Below, piece by piece: positions 35,001 through 42,511 of a DNA stretch of 64,000 nt. How positions within the stretch are numbered: the first letter of the stretch is position 1; each line of letters begins with the position of its first letter. The translations under genes were made by a program, and so were the position numbers. Source of the DNA: Lachnospiraceae bacterium (GTDB lineage Bacteria > Bacillota > Clostridia > Lachnospirales > Lachnospiraceae); assembly GCA_015057165.1 (NCBI GenBank), contig SVEY01000005.1:70593-134592 (forward strand), written 5' to 3'. Under the pieces are notes generated by a model. That model worked only from the letters and a program-made list of their open reading frames with translations, made no database searches and was not told the origin of the DNA.

Positions 35001-37465
35001 TGAGTGTAAAAATCGCACTTGCAGGTAATCCTAACAGTGGAAAAACAACACTTTTTAATAATTTAACTGGCTCAAATCAGTTTGTTGGTAACTGGCCAGG
35101 TGTAACAGTTGAAAAGAAAGAGGGTAAACTTAAGAAGCATGATGATGTAGAAATCATTGATCTTCCTGGTATTTATTCACTTTCGCCATACACACTAGAG
35201 GAAGTTGTAGCAAGAAATTATCTAATCAATGAACGTCCTGACGCAATTCTTAATATTGTTGATGGAACTAATTTAGAAAGGAACCTTTATCTTACAACAC
35301 AATTAATTGAACTTGGAATTCCTGTTGTAGTTGCAATTAACATGATGGATGTTGTGAGAAAGAAAGGAGATACTCTTAATACAAAAGAGTTATCAAGACA
35401 GCTTGGTTGTGAAATAATGGAGATCTCCGCATTAAAGGGAGAAAATACATTAGAAGCAGCAGAGCTTGCTATTAAAGTGGCAAAGGCTGATAAGAAGATT
35501 CCAATGCACACATTTGCAGGACCGGTTGAACATGCAATTGCCCATATTGAGGAAGTTATTGTTCATGATATGCCTGAAGAGCAACAGAGATGGTATGCCA
35601 TTAAGGTGTTCGAGAGAGATGATAAAGTTCTTGAGCAGTTAAATGTGTCAGCAGATAAGATTGCACATATCGAAAATGATATTAAGGCTGCTGAGAAGGA
35701 ACTTGATGATGATTCTGAAAGTATTATTACTAACGAACGTTACATATATATCGCTGAGGTCTTGAAAGGCATTTATAAGAAGAAAGATGATAAGACCTTA
35801 AGTACTTCAGACAAGATAGACAGAATTGTAACTAATAGATGGCTTGGTCTTCCAATATTTGCAGCAGTTATGTTTATAATCTATTGGATTGCAATGGTTG
35901 GAGTTGGTGCACCCCTTACAGACTGGGCTAATGATGGTGTGTTCGGAGATGGATGGCATCTGTTCGGCATAGGTTCATCAGCTTATGAAGAGAAGGCAGA
36001 AGAATATAACAACGCTTTCGTTGCAGCTAATGCATATGTTGAAATCGGCGAAGATACGAAAGTTGATGACTTGAAAGCATATGTTCCTGAAAAGGAAAAG
36101 GTTACTACAACAGTTGTTGACGAAGAGACACTTGAAGAGACAGACTACACAGTATATTACAAGGATGCTCCAAAAGAGCCAAAAGAGGACGAATGGGGAA
36201 CAAGCTATGTAGACGGTGTGGAATATCTCGATAAGAATGGAATAGAAGCTCCAGATCCTGCAGATTATGGTATATGGGTACCAGGAATTCCTGTTCTTGT
36301 TGAGTCAGGACTTGATGCAGTTGGATGTGCTGACTGGCTAAAGGGATTAATCCTTGATGGTATTATAGCCGGTGTAGGAGCAGTACTTGGTTTCGTGCCT
36401 CAGATGCTTGTGTTATTCCTCCTTTTGGCATTTGTTGAGGCATGTGGATACATGGCAAGAGTTGCATTTGTCTTAGATAGAGTATTTAGAAGATTTGGAC
36501 TTTCAGGTAAGAGTTTTATCCCAATTCTAATTGGAACAGGCTGTGGTGTTCCAGGAATTATGGCATCACGTACAATTGAAAATGAAAGGGATCGTCGTAT
36601 GACAATTATGACAACCACCTTTATCCCTTGTGGTGCCAAAGTTCCATTCATCGCGATGATAGCCGGAGCAATATTTGGAGGAAGTGCATGGATTTCAACA
36701 GGAGCATACTTCATAGGTATTGCAGCGATTATTTGTTCAGGTATAATTCTTAAGAAGACTAAGATGTTTGCAGGGGATCCTGCACCATTTGTAATGGAGC
36801 TTCCTGCTTATCATATGCCAACTCTTGGCAATGTTCTTCGTAGTATGTGGGAACGTGGCTGGAGTTTTATCAAGAAAGCTGGTACAATTATCTTGCTATC
36901 AACAATTATTATCTGGTTCTTATCTAGATTTGGATGGACAGATGGAGCATTTGGAATGTTAGAAGAGGATGCTATAGGTGATAGTATTCTTGCTGTAATA
37001 GGAAATGCTATTTCTTGGATATTTATCCCTCTTGGATTTGGGGATTGGCAAGCAACTGTTGCATCTATCACAGGACTTGTTGCCAAAGAGAATATCGTTG
37101 GTACAATGGGAGTATTGTACGGTGCAGAAGGTCATGCCTGGGCTGCGCTTCGTGAAGCATTCTCATATGCTTCAGGAATGAGCTTCCTTATATTCAACCT
37201 ACTCTGTGCACCATGCTTCGCTGCAATTGGAGCAATTAAGAGAGAGATGAACAATGGTAAATGGACTGCATTTGCAATTACATATGAATGTGTATTCGCA
37301 TATCTTGTAGCACTTTGTGTATACCAGATTGGAAGTGCATTCTCAGGTGGTCTTAATATAATTGGACTTATTGTTGCAATACTTATTGTAGTAGCATTTG
37401 TATTCCTTCTATTCAGACCTTATAAAGAATCACAGACAGTTAATGAAAATGTTAAAATTAAGTAA
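35000..37465 (+). CDS. feoB: Ferrous iron transport protein FeoB
   Basis: The 821-residue Fe(II) permease with N-terminal G protein drives iron uptake across the membrane. G1 is GNPNSGKTTLFN (8-19), then DLPGIYSLSP (G3) and NMMD (G4); a helical GDI-like domain follows (~170-265), then the core membrane domain with GTGCGVPGI and the Gate-type repeats. Between the first and second membrane segments lies an acidic, probably external insertion of about 100 residues (EKAEEYNNAFVAANAYVEIG to ~430), absent from short FeoB forms. It is third in the feo operon. Confidence 0.96.
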   Translation: MSVKIALAGNPNSGKTTLFNNLTGSNQFVGNWPGVTVEKKEGKLKKHDDVEIIDLPGIYSLSPYTLEEVVARNYLINERPDAILNIVDGTNLERNLYLTTQLIELGIPVVVAINMMDVVRKKGDTLNTKELSRQLGCEIMEISALKGENTLEAAELAIKVAKADKKIPMHTFAGPVEHAIAHIEEVIVHDMPEEQQRWYAIKVFERDDKVLEQLNVSADKIAHIENDIKAAEKELDDDSESIITNERYIYIAEVLKGIYKKKDDKTLSTSDKIDRIVTNRWLGLPIFAAVMFIIYWIAMVGVGAPLTDWANDGVFGDGWHLFGIGSSAYEEKAEEYNNAFVAANAYVEIGEDTKVDDLKAYVPEKEKVTTTVVDEETLEETDYTVYYKDAPKEPKEDEWGTSYVDGVEYLDKNGIEAPDPADYGIWVPGIPVLVESGLDAVGCADWLKGLILDGIIAGVGAVLGFVPQMLVLFLLLAFVEACGYMARVAFVLDRVFRRFGLSGKSFIPILIGTGCGVPGIMASRTIENERDRRMTIMTTTFIPCGAKVPFIAMIAGAIFGGSAWISTGAYFIGIAAIICSGIILKKTKMFAGDPAPFVMELPAYHMPTLGNVLRSMWERGWSFIKKAGTIILLSTIIIWFLSRFGWTDGAFGMLEEDAIGDSILAVIGNAISWIFIPLGFGDWQATVASITGLVAKENIVGTMGVLYGAEGHAWAALREAFSYASGMSFLIFNLLCAPCFAAIGAIKREMNNGKWTAFAITYECVFAYLVALCVYQIGSAFSGGLNIIGLIVAILIVVAFVFLLFRPYKESQTVNENVKIK

Positions 37466-37493
37466 GTTAGATTATTTATAAAAGGAAAAGCGT

Positions 37494-37670
37494 ATGGAGT
37501 GGTTAATGAGTAACATAGGAACAATAATTGTACTAATTATACTTATTGCTGTTGTGGCAATAGTAATAGTAACAATGGTTAAAAGACGAAAAAAAGGTAA
37601 GACGTCCTGTGGATGTGGCTGCTCTAATTGCGCTATGCAAGATAGTTGCCATAAGTCAGGCAGTGAGTAG
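37494..37670 (+). CDS. FeoB-associated Cys-rich membrane protein
   Basis: A 58-residue product too short for many gene callers. The ATG at 37494 follows AAAGGAAAAG. A single membrane helix (about residues 7-29, almost all Ile, Val, Leu, Thr) is followed by a basic patch KRRKKGK and then the cysteine-rich tail TSCGCGCSNCAMQDSCHK with five Cys and one His. This matches the small proteins regularly found after feoB in Firmicutes (P12 family), thought to act with FeoB in iron handling. Last gene before the operon terminator. Confidence 0.88.
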   Translation: MEWLMSNIGTIIVLIILIAVVAIVIVTMVKRRKKGKTSCGCGCSNCAMQDSCHKSGSE

Positions 37671-37720
37671 CTATTAAGTATAATATAGGATACTCCTTAT
37701 AATGAAATAATTACGCTAAA

Positions 37721-37750
37721 AATCCCCCTCATGTTGAGGGGGATTTCTTG
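37721..37750 (+). terminator. Terminator of the feo operon
   Basis: A perfect 11-bp stem pairs 37721-37731 with 37735-37745 around a 3-nt loop, with T-rich sequence after it. Confidence 0.9.
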
Positions 37751-37792
37751 TATATAAATAAGAACCTCTAATTCTTCGCAAATTTAAAATTA

Positions 37793-37828
37793 TACCTGTT
37801 TGACATATACATATAAAACGGGTATAAT
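37793..37828 (+). promoter_or_regulatory. higBA promoter with overlapping palindrome
   Basis: TTGACA (37800-37805), 17 bases, TATAAT (37823-37828). The dyad TACCTGTTT (37793-37801) and AAACGGGTA (37816-37824) overlaps both promoter boxes, as expected for autorepression by a HigA-type antitoxin. The ATG of the toxin gene begins only 7 bases after the -10 box, and no ribosome site is present, so the mRNA may be leaderless. Confidence 0.75.
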
Positions 37829-37834
37829 CATATT

Positions 37835-38116
37835 ATGATAAGAAGTTTTAAAGATAAAGAAACTGAAAAAGTATACAATCAGATTTTTTCTAGAAAGCTA
37901 CCAAGTAATATTCAGAGAATTGCACTTAGAAAACTGATTATGATTGATAATGCTATATCAATTAAAGATTTAAGAATGCCGCCGGGTAATCATTTAGAAC
38001 GTCTATCGGGAGAAAGAGAAGGACAATATAGTATAAGAATAAATGACAAGTATCGTATATGTTTTAAAGAGGACAATGGAGACTATTATGACATTGAGAT
38101 TACTGATTACCATTGA
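37835..38116 (+). CDS. higB: HigB/RelE-type toxin
   Basis: The 93-residue product has the RelE/HigB fold signature: N-terminal helices, then LPSNIQRIALRKLIMIDNA, DLRMPPGNHLERLSGEREGQYSIRINDKYRICF and a C-terminal DIEITDYH. In this family it cuts mRNA at the ribosome. Toxin-first order with an XRE antitoxin downstream (26-base gap) is the HigBA arrangement. The start lies 7 bases from the promoter -10 box. Confidence 0.92.
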   Translation: MIRSFKDKETEKVYNQIFSRKLPSNIQRIALRKLIMIDNAISIKDLRMPPGNHLERLSGEREGQYSIRINDKYRICFKEDNGDYYDIEITDYH

Positions 38117-38141
38117 AGATTAGTAAAGGAGATTATGTATT

Positions 38142-38444
38142 ATGGATAGAATTATTAAAACACCAACAATGGGAGAAATTTTATTAGAAGAATTTATGAA
38201 ACCAAATGGTATATCTGCATATAGACTTGCACAAGAAATACATGTTCCGACTTCAAGGATACAGGATATTATTCATGATAGAAGAAAAATAACTGCCGAT
38301 ACATCTTTGAGGTTAGCTAAATTCTTTGACGTATCAGATAAGTATTTTTTAGATATCCAAAATGATATTGAGTTAAGAGAATTAAAAATATCTCTTTCAG
38401 CAGATATTAATTCGATTAATACATATAAATTAGCAAATGGATAG
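38142..38444 (+). CDS. higA: HigA-type XRE-family antitoxin
   Basis: The 100-residue protein has a helix-turn-helix at about residues 20-60 (ISAYRLAQEIHVPTSRIQDIIHDRRKITADTSLRLAKFFDVS), the HigA signature. It would bind HigB and repress the operon through the dyad at 37793-37824. AAGGAG lies upstream of the ATG. It converges on the rrf2 gene with only 14 bases between stops. Confidence 0.92.
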   Translation: MDRIIKTPTMGEILLEEFMKPNGISAYRLAQEIHVPTSRIQDIIHDRRKITADTSLRLAKFFDVSDKYFLDIQNDIELRELKISLSADINSINTYKLANG

Positions 38445-38458
38445 GATTACAAGTATTT

Positions 38459-38860
38459 TTATTTTCCACATATATCACTTAGCTTCTTACCATAGAAGAA
38501 GTCATGTATTAATTTGTCAAATTCTTCCCATAGAGGTAGTGTCTCACATTCTGCCTTTCTGGGACAATCATTTTCATCTTCTGCCAGGCACGCAACAGGA
38601 GAGAGTGTGCCTTCCATAAGTTCTAGGATTTCTCCGATTGTATATTCCTCAGGTGTGCGACATAGTTTATATCCGCCACCTTTTCCACTGACACCAACAA
38701 TAAGCTTGGCGTTAACAAGGTCTTTTACAATTATTTCAAGATATTTCTTAGAGATATTCTGTCTTGCAGCAATATCTTTAAGAGGTATGAATTTATCTGA
38801 TTCATTTTCTGCAATATCTAGCATAACTCGAATTGCATATCTTCCCTTAGTTGTAATCAT
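38459..38860 (-). CDS. Rrf2-family regulator (IscR-like)
   Basis: The 133-residue winged-helix repressor starts MITTKGRYAIRVMLDIAEN, the standard Rrf2 opening. Three cysteines in the C-terminal half (ACLAEDENDCPRKAEC, about residues 90-104) match the spacing that binds a [2Fe-2S] cluster in IscR. A strong ribosome site (GGAGGAATAAGTT) precedes the start. It is transcribed away from iscS-iscU; palindromes between them and in front of metY share the ACCTA..TAGGT motif, so it likely senses Fe-S or cysteine status and controls those genes and itself. Confidence 0.9.
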   Translation of the reverse strand: MITTKGRYAIRVMLDIAENESDKFIPLKDIAARQNISKKYLEIIVKDLVNAKLIVGVSGKGGGYKLCRTPEEYTIGEILELMEGTLSPVACLAEDENDCPRKAECETLPLWEEFDKLIHDFFYGKKLSDICGK

Positions 38861-38961
38861 AACTTATTCCTCCTTGCTACTGGTGATGAAATACTATTCT
38901 ATCTATTATGTTGCATATTGTGTATCATGTATTATTCGCTAAATATGGTCTATTACCCACC

Positions 38962-39095
38962 AACCTATTATATAATAGGTTATTTGTAATGTCACTATAT
39001 TAATATCTGTAATGTATGCACAATACATAAATACATCTTAGAAAGGTTGTCTATGTTAATTACCTATTGACATAGTAGGTAAAAGGTATTATAAT
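38962..39095 (+). promoter_or_regulatory. rrf2-iscS intergenic operators and iscS promoter
   Basis: A perfect 20-bp palindrome at 38962-38981 (AACCTATTATATAATAGGTT) lies toward rrf2. The iscS promoter has TTGACA (39067-39072), 17 bases, TATAAT (39090-39095). Its -35 box is embedded in the dyad ACCTA-N9-TAGGT (39062-39080), so a bound repressor would occlude RNA polymerase. Confidence 0.75.
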
Positions 39096-39132
39096 ACAAA
39101 ACAGCTGAAATTACAAGAAAGGAATTAGATTC

Positions 39133-40317
39133 ATGATTTATGCAGATAACGCTGCAACAACAAGAATGAGTGATGCAGCAATTAAGAGAATGACAGAGTT
39201 AATGACAGATACATATGGCAATCCATCAAGCCTCTATAGTGTAGGACAGAAAGCAAAGGAAGTATTAGAGGAAGCCAGAGATGATGTTGCAGATGTTATT
39301 AATGCTAATCCGAGAGAAATTTATTTTACATCTGGTGGAAGCGAAGCGGATAATTTCGCAATTAGAAGTGCTGCAGTAATTGGAGCTAAGAATAATAAGA
39401 AGCATATTATTAGTACAGCATTTGAACATCACGCGGTACTTCATACATTAAGAGCATTAGAGAAAGAAGGATTCGAAGTTACACTTCTTGATGTTCATGA
39501 AGATGGACTTGTTAGACTTAATGAATTAGAAGATGCAATTAGAGAAGATACATGCCTCGTTACAATTATGTATGCCAATAACGAGATTGGTACGATTCAA
39601 CCAATAAGAGAGATTGGTAAGCTTTGTCGAGAGAAGAATATATTATTCCATACTGATGCTGTCCAGGCAATAGGACACCTTCCTATTGATGTTGAGAAGG
39701 ATAATATTGACATGCTTTCAGCATCAGGTCACAAATTTAAAGGACCAAAGGGTGCAGGCTTCCTATATGCTAAGAAGGGTATTAGGCTTACGAATCTTAT
39801 TGAAGGTGGTGCACAGGAGAGAGGAAAGAGAGCTGGTACAGAGAATGTGCCTGCAATCTCTGCAATGGCACTTGCACTTAAGGATGCAGTATCTAATATG
39901 GAAGATAATACCAAGGTTATAATTAAACGTCGTGACAGGCTGATTGAGGGATTAAGCAAGATAGAACACAGTGCCCTCAATGGTGATGCCACTAAGAGAC
40001 TTCCTGGAAATGTTAATCTTTGCTTTGAAGGAATTGAGGGAGAGTCACTACTTCTTCTATTAGACGATAAGGGGATTATGGCTTCATCAGGAAGTGCATG
40101 TACTTCAGGAAGCTTAGATCCGAGTCACGTACTTCTTGCTATTGGAAGAGTACATGATGTAGCCCATGGTTCTCTTCGTCTTAGCATTAATGAAGATACA
40201 TCAGATGAAGATGTGGAATATATTATTAAGTCAGTTGAAGAAGTTGTTACTTATCTAAGAGGATTTTCCCCAATATGGAGAGATCTGGTTTCGGGAAAGA
40301 AAGAGTTTATTCTATAA
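39133..40317 (+). CDS. iscS: Cysteine desulfurase (NifS/IscS)
   Basis: The 394-residue PLP enzyme releases sulfur from cysteine for Fe-S cluster assembly. N-terminal [28 protein letters not shown], the PLP-binding [12 protein letters not shown] (Lys about 203) and the mobile loop SSGSACTSG with the catalytic Cys (about 327) are present. The adjacent scaffold gene 69 bases downstream indicates it is the housekeeping Fe-S desulfurase. Regulation by the divergent Rrf2 protein is inferred. Confidence 0.95.
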   Translation: MIYADNAATTRMSDAAIKRMTELMTDTYGNPSSLYSVGQKAKEVLEEARDDVADVINANPREIYFTSGGSEADNFAIRSAAVIGAKNNKKHIISTAFEHHAVLHTLRALEKEGFEVTLLDVHEDGLVRLNELEDAIREDTCLVTIMYANNEIGTIQPIREIGKLCREKNILFHTDAVQAIGHLPIDVEKDNIDMLSASGHKFKGPKGAGFLYAKKGIRLTNLIEGGAQERGKRAGTENVPAISAMALALKDAVSNMEDNTKVIIKRRDRLIEGLSKIEHSALNGDATKRLPGNVNLCFEGIEGESLLLLLDDKGIMASSGSACTSGSLDPSHVLLAIGRVHDVAHGSLRLSINEDTSDEDVEYIIKSVEEVVTYLRGFSPIWRDLVSGKKEFIL

Positions 40318-40386
40318 GAAGAGTACTCTTATAGGGGTGTGAATAAAAACTATAATAGATGAATCTAATAACAGGAGGAAATAATT

Positions 40387-40758
40387 ATGGCATTATATAG
40401 TGAGAAAGTAATGGATCATTTTCGTAATCCAAGAAATGTGGGAGTAATTGAGGATGCTGATGGAGTTGGTGAAGTTGGTAATGCAAAATGTGGTGACATC
40501 ATGAAGATGTATCTTAAGATTGATGATGATGTTATAACGGATGTAAAGTTTGAAACTTTCGGTTGCGGTAGCGCTATCGCATCTAGCTCTATGGCAACAG
40601 AGATGATTAAGGGAAAGCCTGTTAATGAAGCTATGCAACTAACTAATAAGGCTGTTGCAGAAGCACTAGATGGACTTCCTGATTACAAGATGCACTGTTC
40701 TGTTCTTGCAGAAGAAGCTATTAAGTCGGCTCTTGATGACTACAATTCCAAGTCATAG
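40387..40758 (+). CDS. iscU: Fe-S cluster scaffold protein (NifU N-terminal/IscU type)
   Basis: The 123-residue scaffold accepts sulfur from IscS and assembles clusters. It starts MALYSEKVMDHFRNPRNVG, the classic IscU opening; the three cluster cysteines are in NAKCGD, FGCGSA and MHCSVLAEEA. AGGAGG precedes the ATG. It forms a two-gene operon with iscS. Confidence 0.95.
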   Translation: MALYSEKVMDHFRNPRNVGVIEDADGVGEVGNAKCGDIMKMYLKIDDDVITDVKFETFGCGSAIASSSMATEMIKGKPVNEAMQLTNKAVAEALDGLPDYKMHCSVLAEEAIKSALDDYNSKS

Positions 40759-40827
40759 GCGTTAATTCGTCAGAGAATTTGTAGGTTATAACTAGTGATA
40801 AGTTATTATTATCACAAATCACTTAAA

Positions 40828-40846
40828 ACCTATTGACTTAGTAGGT
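40828..40846 (+). promoter_or_regulatory. Rrf2-type operator in metY promoter
   Basis: ACCTATTGACTTAGTAGGT has the same ACCTA-N9-TAGGT dyad as the iscS promoter (17 of 19 bases identical or better), again with the -35 box TTGACT inside it. TATAAA at 40854-40859 or the overlapping TAAACT is the likely -10. Confidence 0.7.
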
Positions 40847-40904
40847 ATATAGTTATAAACTGATTTTAGTTTCAAGGAAGAACTAATTAATGAGGTGGAA
40901 AAAA

Positions 40905-40964
40905 ATGAGTAAGAAAGTTACCTACAAATTAATTAATGCTATTTATCATCGAATGTGCATTTAA
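40905..40964 (+). CDS. Candidate Cys-containing leader peptide of metY
   Basis: A 19-codon frame, MSKKVTYKLINAIYHRMCI, has a good ribosome site (GAGGTGG about 6 bases upstream) and sits in the metY leader downstream of the Rrf2 operator. Cys is the penultimate residue. Ribosome stalling at a cysteine codon controls sulfur genes in some bacteria, so this could be an attenuating uORF. This is inference: no clear terminator or anti-terminator pair was found between it and metY (40965-41045). Confidence 0.45.
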   Translation: MSKKVTYKLINAIYHRMCI

Positions 40965-41045
40965 CAGAGGATGCAACAAGCAACATATAACAGACTAAAC
41001 TAACAAAGATAAAAAGTATTACTTAATTAAAGGAGAAAAAATAAA

Positions 41046-42326
41046 ATGAGTGATTTGAGATTTGAGACATTACAGTTACATGTAGGACAGGAAGTGGCTG
41101 ACCCAGCTAGTGATTCAAGAGCAGTACCAATTTATCAGACAACTTCTTATGTATTCCATAATAGTAAACATGCAGCAGACAGATTTGGACTAGCTGATCC
41201 TGGTAACATATATGGAAGACTTACTAATTCTACACAGGGAGTGTTAGAAGAAAGAATAGCTGCATTAGAAGGCGGTAGCGCTGCACTTGCTCTTTCATCA
41301 GGAGCCGCAGCAATTACATACACAATAGAAGCTTTAGCTGCAAATGGTGGTCATATAGTTGCACAGAAGACTATCTATGGTGGAAGCTATAACCTTCTAT
41401 CACATACACTTCCACAATATGGAATTGAGACTTCATTTGTTGATGCCCATAATTTGGTGGAAGTAGAGAATGCAATTAAGGATAACACAAGAGCTATTTA
41501 TCTAGAGACTCTTGGTAATCCTAATAGTGATATTCCAGATATTGATGCAATTGCAGAAATTGCACACAAACACGGACTACCACTTGTTATTGATAACACA
41601 TTTGGAACACCATATCTAATTCGTCCTATTGAGCATGGTGCAGATATTGTAGTACATTCTGCAACTAAGTTTATTGGTGGTCATGGAACAACACTTGGTG
41701 GAATTATTGTAGAATCTGGCAAATTCGATTGGAGTAAGAGTGGTAAGTATCCTAATATTGCAGAACCTAATCCTAGTTATCATGGTGTATCATTCTATGA
41801 TGCAGTAGGGCCGGCAGCTTTTGTTACTTATATTCGAGCAATTCTACTTAGAGATACAGGTGCTGCTATTTCGCCATTTAACGCATTCTTATTGTTACAA
41901 GGTGTAGAGACTTTGTCTCTTAGATTAGAGCGTCATGTTGAGAATACTAAGAAGGTAGTTGAATTCTTAGAGAATCATCCTAAAGTAGAGAAGGTGAACC
42001 ATCCGTCCCTATTTGACCATCCAGATCATGACTTATACGAGAAATACTTTCCTAATGGCGGAGGTTCAATCTTCACATTTGAGCTTAAAGGAGGACAGGA
42101 TGAGGCATGGAAGTTTATTGATAATCTTAAGATTTTCTCACTTCTTGCCAATGTTGCTGATGTCAAGAGTCTTGTTATTCATCCAGCATCAACAACTCAT
42201 TCACAGCTTTCAGAAGAAGAACTTCTTGATCAGGGAATCAAGAGTAATACCATTAGGCTTTCAATTGGAACGGAGCATATAGATGACATAATTGAGGACT
42301 TGGAGAAAGGATTTGCTTCGATCTAG
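41046..42326 (+). CDS. metY: O-acetylhomoserine aminocarboxypropyltransferase (sulfhydrylase)
   Basis: The 426-residue Cys/Met metabolism PLP enzyme makes homocysteine from O-acetylhomoserine and sulfide. Signatures: FETLQLHVGQEVADPASDSRAVPIYQTTSYVF at the start, NIYGRLTNSTQ, ALSSGAAAI, VIDNTFGTPY, and the PLP lysine in HSATKFIGGHG (about residue 209). The C-terminal HPASTTHSQL is typical. AAAGGAGA lies upstream. The preceding Rrf2-type operator and possible leader peptide suggest control by sulfur status. Confidence 0.95.
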   Translation: MSDLRFETLQLHVGQEVADPASDSRAVPIYQTTSYVFHNSKHAADRFGLADPGNIYGRLTNSTQGVLEERIAALEGGSAALALSSGAAAITYTIEALAANGGHIVAQKTIYGGSYNLLSHTLPQYGIETSFVDAHNLVEVENAIKDNTRAIYLETLGNPNSDIPDIDAIAEIAHKHGLPLVIDNTFGTPYLIRPIEHGADIVVHSATKFIGGHGTTLGGIIVESGKFDWSKSGKYPNIAEPNPSYHGVSFYDAVGPAAFVTYIRAILLRDTGAAISPFNAFLLLQGVETLSLRLERHVENTKKVVEFLENHPKVEKVNHPSLFDHPDHDLYEKYFPNGGGSIFTFELKGGQDEAWKFIDNLKIFSLLANVADVKSLVIHPASTTHSQLSEEELLDQGIKSNTIRLSIGTEHIDDIIEDLEKGFASI

Positions 42327-42347
42327 TTTTAGGCGATAAATTTTAAG

Positions 42348-42388
42348 ACAATAGGCGCTTACTTTATGTAAGACCTATTGTTTTTTTT
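42348..42388 (+). terminator. Terminator after metY
   Basis: The outer arms ACAATAGG (42348-42355) and CCTATTGT (42374-42381) and an inner CTTAC/GTAAG stem form a hairpin followed by eight T. Confidence 0.9.
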
Positions 42389-42511
42389 ATACTATTTTTT
42401 AGGGAAAATGAAAAATGAACAGTTGAAAGTGCAATGTGTAATTATTATAATTGTATAGGATACATTAGTAATTTATAGTTATATTATACTAGTTATAGGG
42501 GAAATGTTTTT

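Noticed and set aside
38514..38942. 142-codon plus-strand frame opposite the Rrf2 gene
   Set aside because: Antisense to a clear Rrf2 protein; Ser/Ile-rich translation typical of a shadow frame.
40759..41045. SAM (S-box) or T-box leader of metY
   Set aside because: No S-box core or T-box sequence was found; an Rrf2 operator and a short Cys-ending frame are present instead.
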